Source of the DNA: Acidaminococcus fermentans | GTDB taxonomy: Bacteria > Bacillota_C > Negativicutes > Acidaminococcales > Acidaminococcaceae | Assembly: GCA_004555735.1 (NCBI GenBank) | Contig: SFHH01000093.1 | Span: 1-8,390 of the forward strand | Reading direction: 5' to 3' | DNA length: 8,390 nucleotides | In this document: piece by piece, positions 1 to 5,146 of the stretch | Numbering within the stretch: the first letter of the stretch is position 1 | How the letters are laid out: the number at the start of each line of letters is the position of its first letter | The notes under the pieces: generated by a model | What the model was told of the DNA's origin: nothing | What the model saw: only the letters and a program-made list of their open reading frames with translations | Databases searched by the model: none | Program-made: the position numbers and the translations under genes

Positions 1-49
1 AGTCCCAAAAATCGGGCGGCAATTTTGCAATTCGGCGGTAGGTTTCCAT
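1..49 (-). CDS. Possible start of an unidentified gene, cut by the window edge
   Basis: Reading leftward on the minus strand from an ATG at 49-47, the frame stays open to the window edge and gives METYRRIAKLPPDFWD, 16 residues of ordinary protein-like composition. The ribosome binding site is poor: a GGA about 9 bases upstream in an A-rich stretch. The family cannot be judged from 16 residues. If real, this gene diverges from the small acidic gene at 112. A competing plus-strand open frame covers the same bases, so the call is weak. Confidence 0.25.
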   Translation of the reverse strand, partial: METYRRIAKLPPDFWD

Positions 50-111
50 TTTTTCTTATCCGGCCTTAAAAGTCGTTTGAAAAAGTGGAATTTATAAAAG
101 GAGCTAAAAAG

Positions 112-300
112 ATGGATGATATTGAAATGGAAAACGGCGATTATATCGATTATGACGATTTTTGCGACAATGCGCGGGAAGAAGCCCTGGAAGATTCGTT
201 GGTAGAAATGCCTAGCGACTCCACCCCGCAGGAAATCTATGATGATTATGAGGAAAGAACGGACGGCGAGTATGCCGAACGGGAAGCGTTTGACTGGTAA
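112..300 (+). CDS. Small, extremely acidic hypothetical protein (62 aa)
   Basis: I do not recognise the family. The start at 112 is chosen because AAAAGGAG (96-103) lies 8 bases upstream; an in-frame GTG at 85 has no such site. The 62-residue product has 25 Asp/Glu against only 3 Arg and no Lys, a net charge near -22, with one Cys (residue 18) and several Tyr in D/Y-rich runs (YIDYDDF, IYDDYEE). No signal peptide or membrane segment is visible. Such acidity is seen in several unrelated groups, including DNA-mimic and anti-restriction proteins, phage small proteins and protein-binding modulators, so no function is assigned. It has no close co-directional partner downstream: the next 600 bases lack a gene. 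AT-richer composition than the genes to the right hints at an accessory or mobile origin, which is inference. Confidence 0.6.
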   Translation: MDDIEMENGDYIDYDDFCDNAREEALEDSLVEMPSDSTPQEIYDDYEERTDGEYAEREAFDW

Positions 301-417
301 CACGTATTTAAGCCCCTTTAAAAAGTACAGAATTGAAAACAGGTATAAGTATATAGGGCGGGCGGGTTTCACCCCAAACACCCCTATTAAACCCGATTCA
401 ATTCAGTACGCGGGGCG

Positions 418-446
418 GTTGCAATGGAATTAAAAACCATGTAAAA
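418..446 (+). promoter_or_regulatory. Sigma-70-type promoter, plus strand
   Basis: TTGCAA (418-423) and TAAAAT (441-446) are separated by 17 bases, a good match to the housekeeping consensus. Predicted transcription start is near 453. No protein gene follows; the transcript would run straight into the hairpin at 462-515 and its T-rich tail, giving an RNA of about 70 bases. Confidence 0.4.
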
Positions 447-461
447 TATAGAGCATGAGGG

Positions 462-526
462 CAAGGGGTGTGACCATTGTAACCTACTGGTGGTTGACAA
501 CATGGGCGCCCCTTGTCTTTTTCTTT
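462..526 (+). terminator. Large imperfect hairpin with T-rich tail (terminator or short RNA)
   Basis: CAAGGGG (462-468) pairs with CCCCTTG (509-515). Inside, AACC (481-484) pairs with GGTT (492-495), and further partial pairing (CCAT with ATGG) fills the stem between. TCTTTTTCTTT (516-526) follows directly, as in an intrinsic terminator on the plus strand. The promoter at 418-446 lies just upstream, so this could be a tiny stand-alone RNA. The 5' arm can alternatively pair with CCCTTGCC at 545-552. Confidence 0.4.
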
Positions 527-562
527 GCAAGGATCTGTCCGGATCCCTTGCCACCTGCACAT

Positions 563-597
563 AAAAAAAATAGACCTGGTAAAAATCCAGGCCTATT
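563..597 (-). terminator. Intrinsic terminator, minus strand
   Basis: Read on the minus strand, AATAGGCCTGG pairs with CCAGGTCTATT around a 7-base loop (11 pairs, one G-U), followed by a run of 8 T (plus-strand A run at 563-570). The G-U pair is possible only on the minus strand and the T run lies on that side, so the direction is clear. No minus-strand protein gene lies upstream of it. Confidence 0.6.
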
Positions 598-613
598 GCA
601 GGGGCACAATGAA

Positions 614-643
614 ATTTTATGTTGGTTGCCAACTTTTTGCCAA
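614..643 (-). promoter_or_regulatory. Promoter-like site, minus strand
   Basis: On the minus strand TTGGCA (643-638) is followed after 18 bases by TAAAAT (619-614). The predicted start near 607 lies only about 10 bases before the minus-strand terminator stem, so any RNA would be about 45 bases. The -35 element lies inside the 11-bp tandem repeat. Confidence 0.3.
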
Positions 644-647
644 CTTT
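626..647. repeat. 11-bp perfect tandem repeat, TTGCCAACTTT x2
   Basis: TTGCCAACTTT occurs at 626-636 and again at 637-647 with no gap. The preceding bases extend an inverted match (GTTGG 621-625 / CCAAC 629-633). Short direct repeats of about this length are typical of arm-type binding sites of tyrosine integrases, but no integrase gene or att core is visible, so this reading is inference. The repeat also supplies -35-like elements to both strands. Confidence 0.7.
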
Positions 648-655
648 TCTATATA
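626..655 (+). promoter_or_regulatory. Promoter-like site, plus strand
   Basis: TTGCCA (626-631) and TATATA (650-655) are 18 bases apart. The predicted start is near 662, and the next terminator on this strand is at 715-753, giving a possible non-coding RNA of about 90 bases. Its -35 element comes from the first copy of the 11-bp repeat, so this site overlaps and opposes the minus-strand promoter-like site. Confidence 0.3.
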
Positions 656-714
656 AAGGAGCGCGGAACAAGGAAATATGCGCCCTTCCCCCTATGCTCC
701 ACCAATTTAAAAGC

Positions 715-753
715 AAGCATCTATGCGGGTTTTGACCGTGTGGGTGCTTTTTT
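715..753 (+). terminator. Intrinsic terminator, plus strand
   Basis: The arms 715-728 and 736-749 form 14 continuous pairs around the 7-base loop GTTTTGA, and the T run 748-753 follows. Four of the pairs are G-U, which form only in plus-strand RNA; on the minus strand they become mismatches. The terminator therefore faces right, ending transcription from the 300-700 region before the larA-family gene. Confidence 0.65.
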
Positions 754-809
754 ATATGCAGGAAATCCTGGGAGGACCATCGAAAAATCAATCTATTAGA
801 AGATACATT

Positions 810-827
810 ATATACGGAATATACGGA
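810..827. repeat. 9-bp tandem repeat ATATACGGA upstream of the racemase gene
   Basis: ATATACGGA occurs at 810-818 and 819-827. It covers the place where the -35 element of the following promoter should be, and its centre lies about 40 bases before the predicted transcription start. That is the usual position of an activator that replaces a missing -35. The binding protein is unknown. Confidence 0.55.
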
Positions 828-843
828 GAAAAATAAGCAGAAG

Positions 844-852
844 TGCTATAAT
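844..852 (+). promoter_or_regulatory. Extended -10 promoter of the larA-family gene
   Basis: TGCTATAAT (844-852) is a perfect extended -10 element. No -35 resembling TTGACA is found at 16-18 bases spacing (the region reads ACGGAGAA). Predicted start is near 859, giving a leader of about 59 bases. Reliance on the extended -10 and on a factor bound to the tandem repeat at 810-827 is inferred. Confidence 0.55.
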
Positions 853-917
853 ATTCTGTATAAATAGTATATTGCCGCAGCATCCTGCAGCGTTGATCAA
901 AAAGGGAGGAAGATATC

Positions 918-2225
918 GTGGGACTCAGGAAATTCAGCTTTAATTTTGGCAGGACGACCCAGGAAGTGGACCTGCCGGAGGAACGGATCAGCAGTATCAT
1001 CGAAGGACGTCCGGTACCGGCGGTGGATGTGGAACAGGCGGCTTTGGAAGCCATGCGCCATCCCATCGGCTGCCAGCCGCTGCAGGACATGTTCCAGAAG
1101 GGAGATAAAGTCTGTCTGGTCATCGCCGATGTGACCCGTTCCTGGAACCGGTCTTCGGAATATGTGATCCATGTAGTCAATGAACTGAACCGGGCCGGCG
1201 TACCGGATGAGGATATGTGCATCCTCTTTGCCCAGGGGACCCATCGGGAACAGACCCCAGAAGAAAACGTACGTGTGGTAGGAGAAGAAGTGGCCCGTCG
1301 CATCCGGATGTTCCAGCACCACTGCCGGAACGAGGAGGAACTGACTTGTGTAGGGACCACACGGTTCGGGACCAAGGTCATGCTGAATAAGCGGGCGGTG
1401 GAAGCAGATAAGATCGTAATCATCGATGGCATCACGGCCCATCTCTTTGCTGGTTATGGGGGCGGACGGAAACTGCTCCTGCCCGGAGTGGCTGGCTGGG
1501 ACACCATCCAGGAGAACCATTGCCACGCTCTGGCGGACCATTTCGGAGATGGCATCAATCCCAAGACCCGGAACGGGGTGCTCCAGGACAATCCGGTGAA
1601 CTACGATATGCTGGAAGCCATGGATATGGTGAAACCCACTTTCCTGGTCCATTCCATCATCAATAATGAAGGGAAGATCTGCAGCATCGTGGCCGGCGAT
1701 CCTTACCAGGCTTGGCTGGAAGGGACCCGGATCTGCCATGACAACCAGGCGGTTCCTTTCAAGGAACGAGCGGATGTGACCTTTGCCTGTGCCGGAGGCT
1801 ATCCCAAGGATGTATCCCTGTATCAGGGCTGCAAATGCTACGATCCGGCGGATGTGACCACCAAACCTGGAGGCATCATCATTGCCATCATGGAGGCCAG
1901 CGACCTGTATGAACCGCCGGAATACCTGGGCAGCTTCAAGTATGCCAGCGAGAAGGACATGGAAAAGGCCTTGCGGGAGAATTTCAGCATTCCCTTCTTC
2001 GTGGCTTTCAATCTGTTCTGCATGACACACCGATATACCATCTATCTGGTGACGAAAAAAGAGAACTTCGAGGCCATCCGGAAGACCAATCAGATCCCCT
2101 GCGCCACCGTGGCCGAGGCCTGGGAAAAGGCCCAGGAACAGCTGGCCAAGGAAGGGAAACAGGATTATACCCTGAATATCATCCCCCACTGCGGAGGCGT
2201 CATTGCAGAAGAGCCGGGGAAGTGA
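918..2225 (+). CDS. larA: LarA-family nickel-pincer (lactate-type) racemase
   Basis: This 435-residue cytoplasmic protein matches the LarA family (about 425 aa), which interconverts D- and L-2-hydroxyacids by hydride transfer using a nickel pincer nucleotide. The residues known in the Lactiplantibacillus plantarum enzyme are all present, shifted by one: His109 in GTHR, His175 in AHLFAGYGGGRK, Lys185 (cofactor-bearing lysine) and His201 (nickel ligand). The 10- and 16-residue spacings between His175, Lys185 and His201 are exact. An ADVTR motif (70-74) corresponds to the family N-terminal signature, and GGYPKD (293-298) holds the C-terminal Tyr/Lys region. The GTG start is fixed by AAAGGGAGGA ending 7 bases upstream. 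The cofactor genes larB, larC and larE are not in the window and the gene stands alone. Family members also racemise other 2-hydroxyacids, so the substrate is not certain. An extended -10 promoter lies at 844. Confidence 0.88.
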   Translation: MGLRKFSFNFGRTTQEVDLPEERISSIIEGRPVPAVDVEQAALEAMRHPIGCQPLQDMFQKGDKVCLVIADVTRSWNRSSEYVIHVVNELNRAGVPDEDMCILFAQGTHREQTPEENVRVVGEEVARRIRMFQHHCRNEEELTCVGTTRFGTKVMLNKRAVEADKIVIIDGITAHLFAGYGGGRKLLLPGVAGWDTIQENHCHALADHFGDGINPKTRNGVLQDNPVNYDMLEAMDMVKPTFLVHSIINNEGKICSIVAGDPYQAWLEGTRICHDNQAVPFKERADVTFACAGGYPKDVSLYQGCKCYDPADVTTKPGGIIIAIMEASDLYEPPEYLGSFKYASEKDMEKALRENFSIPFFVAFNLFCMTHRYTIYLVTKKENFEAIRKTNQIPCATVAEAWEKAQEQLAKEGKQDYTLNIIPHCGGVIAEEPGK

Positions 2226-2232
2226 AAAGAAG

Positions 2233-2256
2233 AGGCTGTTGCATGAGCAACAGCCT
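2233..2256 (+). other. Perfect 10-bp hairpin after the racemase gene
   Basis: AGGCTGTTGC (2233-2242) pairs with GCAACAGCCT (2247-2256) around the loop ATGA, 7 bases after the larA-family stop codon. No T run follows, so alone it is more likely an RNA-stabilising 3' hairpin or an accessory stop before the terminator at 2286. The first heptamer repeat array begins at the very next base. Confidence 0.6.
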
Positions 2257-2277
2257 GTCACTGGTCACTAGTCACTG
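2257..2277. repeat. Heptamer repeat array 1 (GTCACTR x3)
   Basis: Three exact 7-base units occur in tandem: GTCACTG, GTCACTA, GTCACTG. On the other strand the unit reads YAGTGAC, the same word as in array 2 at 2457-2484, so the two arrays are inverted copies about 180 bases apart. Confidence 0.75.
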
Positions 2278-2285
2278 GACGAAGG

Positions 2286-2315
2286 AAGGCAGCCGGGCTG
2301 CGGCTGCCTTTTATT
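2286..2315 (+). terminator. Intrinsic terminator of the larA-family gene
   Basis: AAGGCAGCC (2286-2294) pairs with GGCTGCCTT (2302-2310) around a 7-base loop, and the tail TTTTATT (2309-2315) follows. This is the best-placed rho-independent terminator for the plus-strand gene ending at 2225. Confidence 0.75.
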
Positions 2316-2343
2316 GTATGATACTGGCGCGGACGTGCCTTTG

Positions 2344-2380
2344 GCTTGTCCTTGCCTCTCCAGAAGAACTCTGGACAAGC
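2344..2380. other. Nested, mutually exclusive inverted repeats
   Basis: GCTTGTCC (2344-2351) is complementary to GGACAAGC (2373-2380). A second hairpin, TCCAGA (2359-2364) with TCTGGA (2370-2375), shares bases 2373-2375 with the outer stem, so the two foldings compete. No T run follows on either strand and no gene begins nearby. The function is unknown. Confidence 0.5.
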
Positions 2381-2421
2381 AACGGATTAAAAGAAAAGCA
2401 CAGTCCTGTTTCTTATTCGAA

Positions 2422-2444
2422 AGAACCCGTCAGCCATGGGTTCT
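2422..2444 (-). terminator. Weak candidate terminator for the receptor operon
   Basis: AGAACCC (2422-2428) and GGGTTCT (2438-2444) form a 7-bp stem. On the minus strand the stem is followed only by TTCG, a poor T tract. It lies about 70 bases beyond the receptor stop codon, past the stronger palindrome at 2484-2509, and might act with it to end transcription of the minus-strand operon. Confidence 0.25.
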
Positions 2445-2456
2445 CTCCATCAGCCA

Positions 2457-2484
2457 GTGACCAGTGACATGAGACCAGTGACCG
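2457..2484. repeat. Heptamer repeat array 2 (GTGACCA-type x4)
   Basis: Four consecutive 7-base units: GTGACCA, GTGACAT, GAGACCA, GTGACCG. The last unit runs into the first G of the palindrome at 2484. The array is the inverted partner of array 1, sharing AGTGACCAGTGACA with its complement. Confidence 0.75.
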
Positions 2485-2516
2485 GGGGTGTGAATTTTTT
2501 CACACCCCCTTTCTTT
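2484..2516 (+). terminator. Strong palindromic terminator, copy 1
   Basis: GGGGGTGTGAA (2484-2494) pairs perfectly with TTCACACCCCC (2499-2509) around TTTT, and TTTCTTT (2510-2516) follows. The T tail is on the plus strand, so it stops rightward transcription from the larA-family side from entering the antisense of the receptor gene. It begins 5 bases beyond the receptor stop codon and may also act as a 3' hairpin for that leftward gene, though without a T tail on that strand. Bases 2480-2512 are identical, in inverted orientation, to 5131-5163. The core also matches TGTGA-N6-TCACA. Confidence 0.75.
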
Positions 2517-4560
2517 ACAGCTCATAGGTCACTCCCACTAAGGCTGTGCGGCCGTAGGCGGGGCAGTCTCCCAAGGTCCGGGAGCCCACGTCTTCATAAC
2601 TTTCGTCCAGCAGGTTCCGGAGCTTCAGCCAGGCGCTCCAGCGGCTGTTGAACCGGTAGTTGAAATTGGCGTCCAGGGTATAGGCATTGCCGGTGTACCA
2701 TCCCTTGTCCCGGCCCCAGGCAGCCTGGAACAGCAGACTGTTGGTCCAGCGGCTGTCTTTGTAGGTCAGGGCCGTCTTGAAAGCATGGGGAGCTACTTCA
2801 TCGGTGTATTGGGAATCGATGCCACTGCCGTAGGTGGTATCCGTCCGGGTCCAGGCATAGGAAGCAGTGAGCCCGTACCGGGTACTGAACCGGTCCTCCC
2901 AGGTGAACTGGATCCCCGATTTGTTCTGGCTTTCCAGATTCTTCGGGGTCCAGGTTCCAGCTTCCTTGTACCAGACAATGGGATTGTTGATGTGGGATAC
3001 AAAGGCATTGGCGTCCAGGGTGCTGTGATCATTGAGCCGGTATCGGATGCCTCCGTTCCACTTGAGGCCGGTTTCCGGCTGGAGATGCTCATTGCCCCGG
3101 ATCTTCCAAGTTCCATCGGAATCCCGGTTGGCATTGTTGTAATAAAGCTCATCCAGGGTAGGGACGGAATAGATCCGCTGGAGGGCCCCGTAAAGGGTCA
3201 GACGGTCATCGGGACGGTATTCCAGGGAGTTCCCGTACACATACTCATTGTCGAACCGGGTGTTGTGGTTGAACAGGGAGGTGCTCTGGAGGGACAGCTT
3301 GCCGTACCGGGTCTTGGTGGTCACAAAGGCGGACAGATTGCTGATGCCCTTGTTGTAATTCTTGGCGAAGTTGTGTGCATCCAGCCGGTTCTGTTCTGTG
3401 TCCAGGGAGGTGTGCTGCCAGGAGGCACCGGCGGAAACCGTCAGATTTTGGCCCATCTTCCAGCCGTCCCTCCAGTCCAGGCTGTTGGTCCGGGTTTTCC
3501 ACCGGCTGTAGCTGGGAAGCTCATCTTGTTCTTCCGTTCCGGCGGGATAGTAGGAATCCGCCTGGTTGTAGTTGTGGGAGAAGGAAATCCAGGCCGGCAC
3601 CGGGGCGTCCTCTTTGTAGTTGTAGGTCAGGTTCACGTTGTTGGCCAGCTTTTCCGCCTCATAGTCTTCCCGGTGGCTGTCCCAGTAGGAACGGCTCAGC
3701 CAGAGTCCTTGGCTGTTGCTGAAATGAGCGTAGGACAGGGTCAGGGAGGTGGAATCGGTGAACTGCCGGTCGAACCGGTAGAACATCTCCCGGCGGTTCC
3801 GGGCGGAATCGGGCATGGTGTGCCGGCTGCCGGAGGCGTCCCGGTAGTGGAGGGCATCCAAGTTGGAACGGCCTCCGGTGCCCAGCCAGCTCCAGCCTTC
3901 GGCACTGCCTTCCAGGTGGACGTTCCAGTGCCAGCCGTCATAGGGCCCCCGGGCTCCTTCCAGCTGGACCTGATGGTCCCGGCCCTTCCGGGTGACGATG
4001 TTGATGGCACCGCCGGGGGTATCATAGTTCAGATAACCGCCGTCCGCCATCCCGTGGATCACTTCGATCCGTTCGATGGCAGAGGGTGGCACGGCCATGT
4101 CCAGGTCGTAGGTGCTGCGGCCGTTGGTGAGGCCGCTTTCTAGGTTCATCCGATGGCCGTCGATGAATACCGCCACCCGTTCGTCCCCGTCGATCCGGAG
4201 GATCCGCTGGGAAGTGTTCACTACCCCGCCGGTGACGGTGACCCCCGGGGCATAGGTCAGGGCTTCGGCCACGCTGTCATAGTGGTTGGCGGCGATTTCC
4301 TGCCGGGTGATCACCGTGACTCCGGCCGCCACCGGCATCAGGTCCGTATTGGATACGGCGCTGTGGGCGTCGATGACCGGGGATGCTTTGCCGGGGGTGC
4401 GGCCCAGGAGCGCCGGGGCCTTTTGGGGATGGGGGGCGGCCTTTTGGGCGTGGGAAGGAACGGTCTCCGCCGCCAGGGCAGGAAGGGGACGGAACCCCAG
4501 GGGAGCCATGGCCAGTACGGCCAGGAAAAGGGAAAGAGAAAGTTTCATGGAAAGAATCAT
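2515..4560 (-). CDS. TonB-dependent outer-membrane receptor
   Basis: The 681-residue protein has a signal peptide (hydrophobic core about 8-20, cleavage after PALA near residue 30) and an Ala/Pro-rich linker (31-60). A TonB-receptor plug follows (about 65-192), with the typical VTVITRQEI segment, RIDGDERVAVFIDGHRMN and the AIERIEVIHG...TPGGAINIVTR ending. A long aromatic-rich 22-strand-type barrel fills 200-681, closing with LRNLLDESYEDVG. The family imports siderophores, haem, cobalamin or other scarce solutes using TonB energy. The substrate cannot be told from the sequence, and no ABC transporter, TonB or ExbBD gene is in the window. The ATG at 4560 is chosen because AGGAGG (4570-4575) lies 9 bases upstream and precedes a proper signal peptide. 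The frame stays open further upstream, but there it only overlaps the phosphodiesterase gene. It is second in an operon, 13 bases after that gene. The C-terminus is Tyr-Glu-Leu instead of the usual final Phe or Trp. Confidence 0.9.
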   Translation of the reverse strand: MILSMKLSLSLFLAVLAMAPLGFRPLPALAAETVPSHAQKAAPHPQKAPALLGRTPGKASPVIDAHSAVSNTDLMPVAAGVTVITRQEIAANHYDSVAEALTYAPGVTVTGGVVNTSQRILRIDGDERVAVFIDGHRMNLESGLTNGRSTYDLDMAVPPSAIERIEVIHGMADGGYLNYDTPGGAINIVTRKGRDHQVQLEGARGPYDGWHWNVHLEGSAEGWSWLGTGGRSNLDALHYRDASGSRHTMPDSARNRREMFYRFDRQFTDSTSLTLSYAHFSNSQGLWLSRSYWDSHREDYEAEKLANNVNLTYNYKEDAPVPAWISFSHNYNQADSYYPAGTEEQDELPSYSRWKTRTNSLDWRDGWKMGQNLTVSAGASWQHTSLDTEQNRLDAHNFAKNYNKGISNLSAFVTTKTRYGKLSLQSTSLFNHNTRFDNEYVYGNSLEYRPDDRLTLYGALQRIYSVPTLDELYYNNANRDSDGTWKIRGNEHLQPETGLKWNGGIRYRLNDHSTLDANAFVSHINNPIVWYKEAGTWTPKNLESQNKSGIQFTWEDRFSTRYGLTASYAWTRTDTTYGSGIDSQYTDEVAPHAFKTALTYKDSRWTNSLLFQAAWGRDKGWYTGNAYTLDANFNYRFNSRWSAWLKLRNLLDESYEDVGSRTLGDCPAYGRTALVGVTYEL

Positions 4561-4573
4561 GATGGGGTTCCTC

Positions 4574-5092
4574 CTATTCCAGTGCTTTCCAGAGGGGCCG
4601 GTCCTCGTCCAGCACCATATAACTGTGGACACTGCCGGCTTTGGGCAGGGACACGGAGCCTGGGTTCCAGTACCGGTTGTCCCGGCCCCAGGGTTCGTCG
4701 GCAGGGATGTGAGTGTGGCCGTGGAGCAGGATGTCTCCGGGCTGGAGGGGCGGCGGGGCCTGGAGGTTGTACCGGTGGCCGTGAGTGACGAAGACCAGGT
4801 GATGGTTCCATTCCAGCAAGGCGTAGTCCGCCAGCACCGGGAACTGGAGAACCATCTGGTCCACCTCTGCCTCACAGTTCCCCCGGACGCAGAAAATCCG
4901 GTCCTTCAGATCATTCAGGAGGGAAATCACCTCTTTGGGGGCATAGTCCCGGGGCAGGTCGTTCCGGGGACCATGGTACAGCAGATCTCCCAGGAGAATC
5001 AGCCGGTCCGCCTGTTCCTGCCGGAAAGCCTGGACCATTTTCCGGGCATAGAAGGTAGAACCATGGATATCCGAAGCAATCATGTATTTCAT
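4574..5092 (-). CDS. yfcE: YfcE-like metallophosphodiesterase
   Basis: This 172-residue cytoplasmic protein closely resembles E. coli YfcE (184 aa), a Mn-dependent phosphodiesterase whose natural substrate is unsettled. The calcineurin-type metal-binding motifs are all present: D8-x-H10 (SDIHGS), GD with D36 (GDLLYHGPRN), GNC with N72, H104 in THGH, and GHTH (125-128, H126 and H128). NPGSVSLPK (143-151) is also a family signature, as is EVDQM. The ATG at 5092 is preferred because AAAGGA (5106-5101) is 8 bases upstream and the product MKYMIASDIHGS aligns with YfcE; ATGs at 5101 and 5098 overlap or touch that site. It heads an operon with the TonB receptor: its TAG stop overlaps the receptor's AGGAGG, so translation is likely coupled. 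The pairing with a receptor is unusual and unexplained. Confidence 0.88.
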   Translation of the reverse strand: MKYMIASDIHGSTFYARKMVQAFRQEQADRLILLGDLLYHGPRNDLPRDYAPKEVISLLNDLKDRIFCVRGNCEAEVDQMVLQFPVLADYALLEWNHHLVFVTHGHRYNLQAPPPLQPGDILLHGHTHIPADEPWGRDNRYWNPGSVSLPKAGSVHSYMVLDEDRPLWKALE

Positions 5093-5117
5093 GGGCATCA
5101 TCCTTTCGTATGGATGT

Positions 5118-5146
5118 ATTATAGCATGGAAAAGGGGGTGTGAAAA
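5118..5146 (-). promoter_or_regulatory. Promoter of the yfcE-receptor operon
   Basis: On the minus strand TGCTATAAT (5126-5118) is a perfect extended -10. A weak -35, TTTTCA (5146-5141), lies 17 bases upstream and falls inside the palindrome 5134-5159. The predicted start is near 5111, giving a leader of about 19 bases that contains the ribosome binding site. The overlap means that a protein bound to the palindrome would affect this promoter directly. Confidence 0.6.

Larger units (their letters stand above)
301..917. other. Gene-poor, structure-rich intergenic region
   Basis: No open frame here has both a credible start and protein-like composition. The stretch instead contains a short inverted repeat (CGGGTTT 363-369 / AAACCCG 389-395), two to four promoter-like sites, two terminators on the plus strand and one on the minus strand, an 11-bp tandem repeat (626-647) and a 9-bp tandem repeat (810-827). 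A 10-codon ATG frame at 678-710 has no properly spaced ribosome binding site and is not called. The density of signals suggests small RNAs, a decayed mobile-element end, or both. Confidence 0.6.

Noticed and set aside
2..97. Plus-strand open frame from the left edge ending at 95-97, overlapping the ribosome binding site of the small acidic gene
   Set aside because: It could be the end of an upstream gene, but 31 codons of no recognisable sequence with a rival minus-strand frame over the same bases do not support a call.
340..430. Possible tRNA or attachment-site tRNA fragment around the GC-rich inverted repeats
   Set aside because: No acceptor stem, anticodon arm and T-arm can be assembled on either strand.
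459..552. Short SRP RNA or 6S RNA
   Set aside because: The conserved SRP apical loop sequence is absent and the element is far shorter than 6S RNA; it is left as an unnamed structure.
678..710. Ten-codon ATG frame before the terminator at 715, resembling an attenuator leader peptide
   Set aside because: The AAAGGAG upstream is 16 bases away and the closer AAGGAA is only 2 bases away; there is no run of regulatory codons and the next gene is 200 bases on with its own promoter.
897..2261. Long minus-strand open frame opposite the larA-family gene
   Set aside because: The plus strand encodes an unmistakable LarA with all catalytic residues; the antisense frame has no recognisable domain.
2257..2484. 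CRISPR array
   Set aside because: The repeated unit is only 7 bases in direct tandem without spacers, and no cas genes are present.
2785..4143. Long plus-strand open frame (452 codons) opposite the receptor gene
   Set aside because: Gly/Val/Pro-rich low-information translation produced by the antisense of a GC-rich coding gene; no ribosome binding site and the receptor on the other strand is clear.
4561..4875. In-frame N-terminal extension of the TonB receptor up to 4875
   Set aside because: It lies entirely within the YfcE-like gene in another frame and would bury the signal peptide in the interior of the protein; the ribosome binding site supports 4560.
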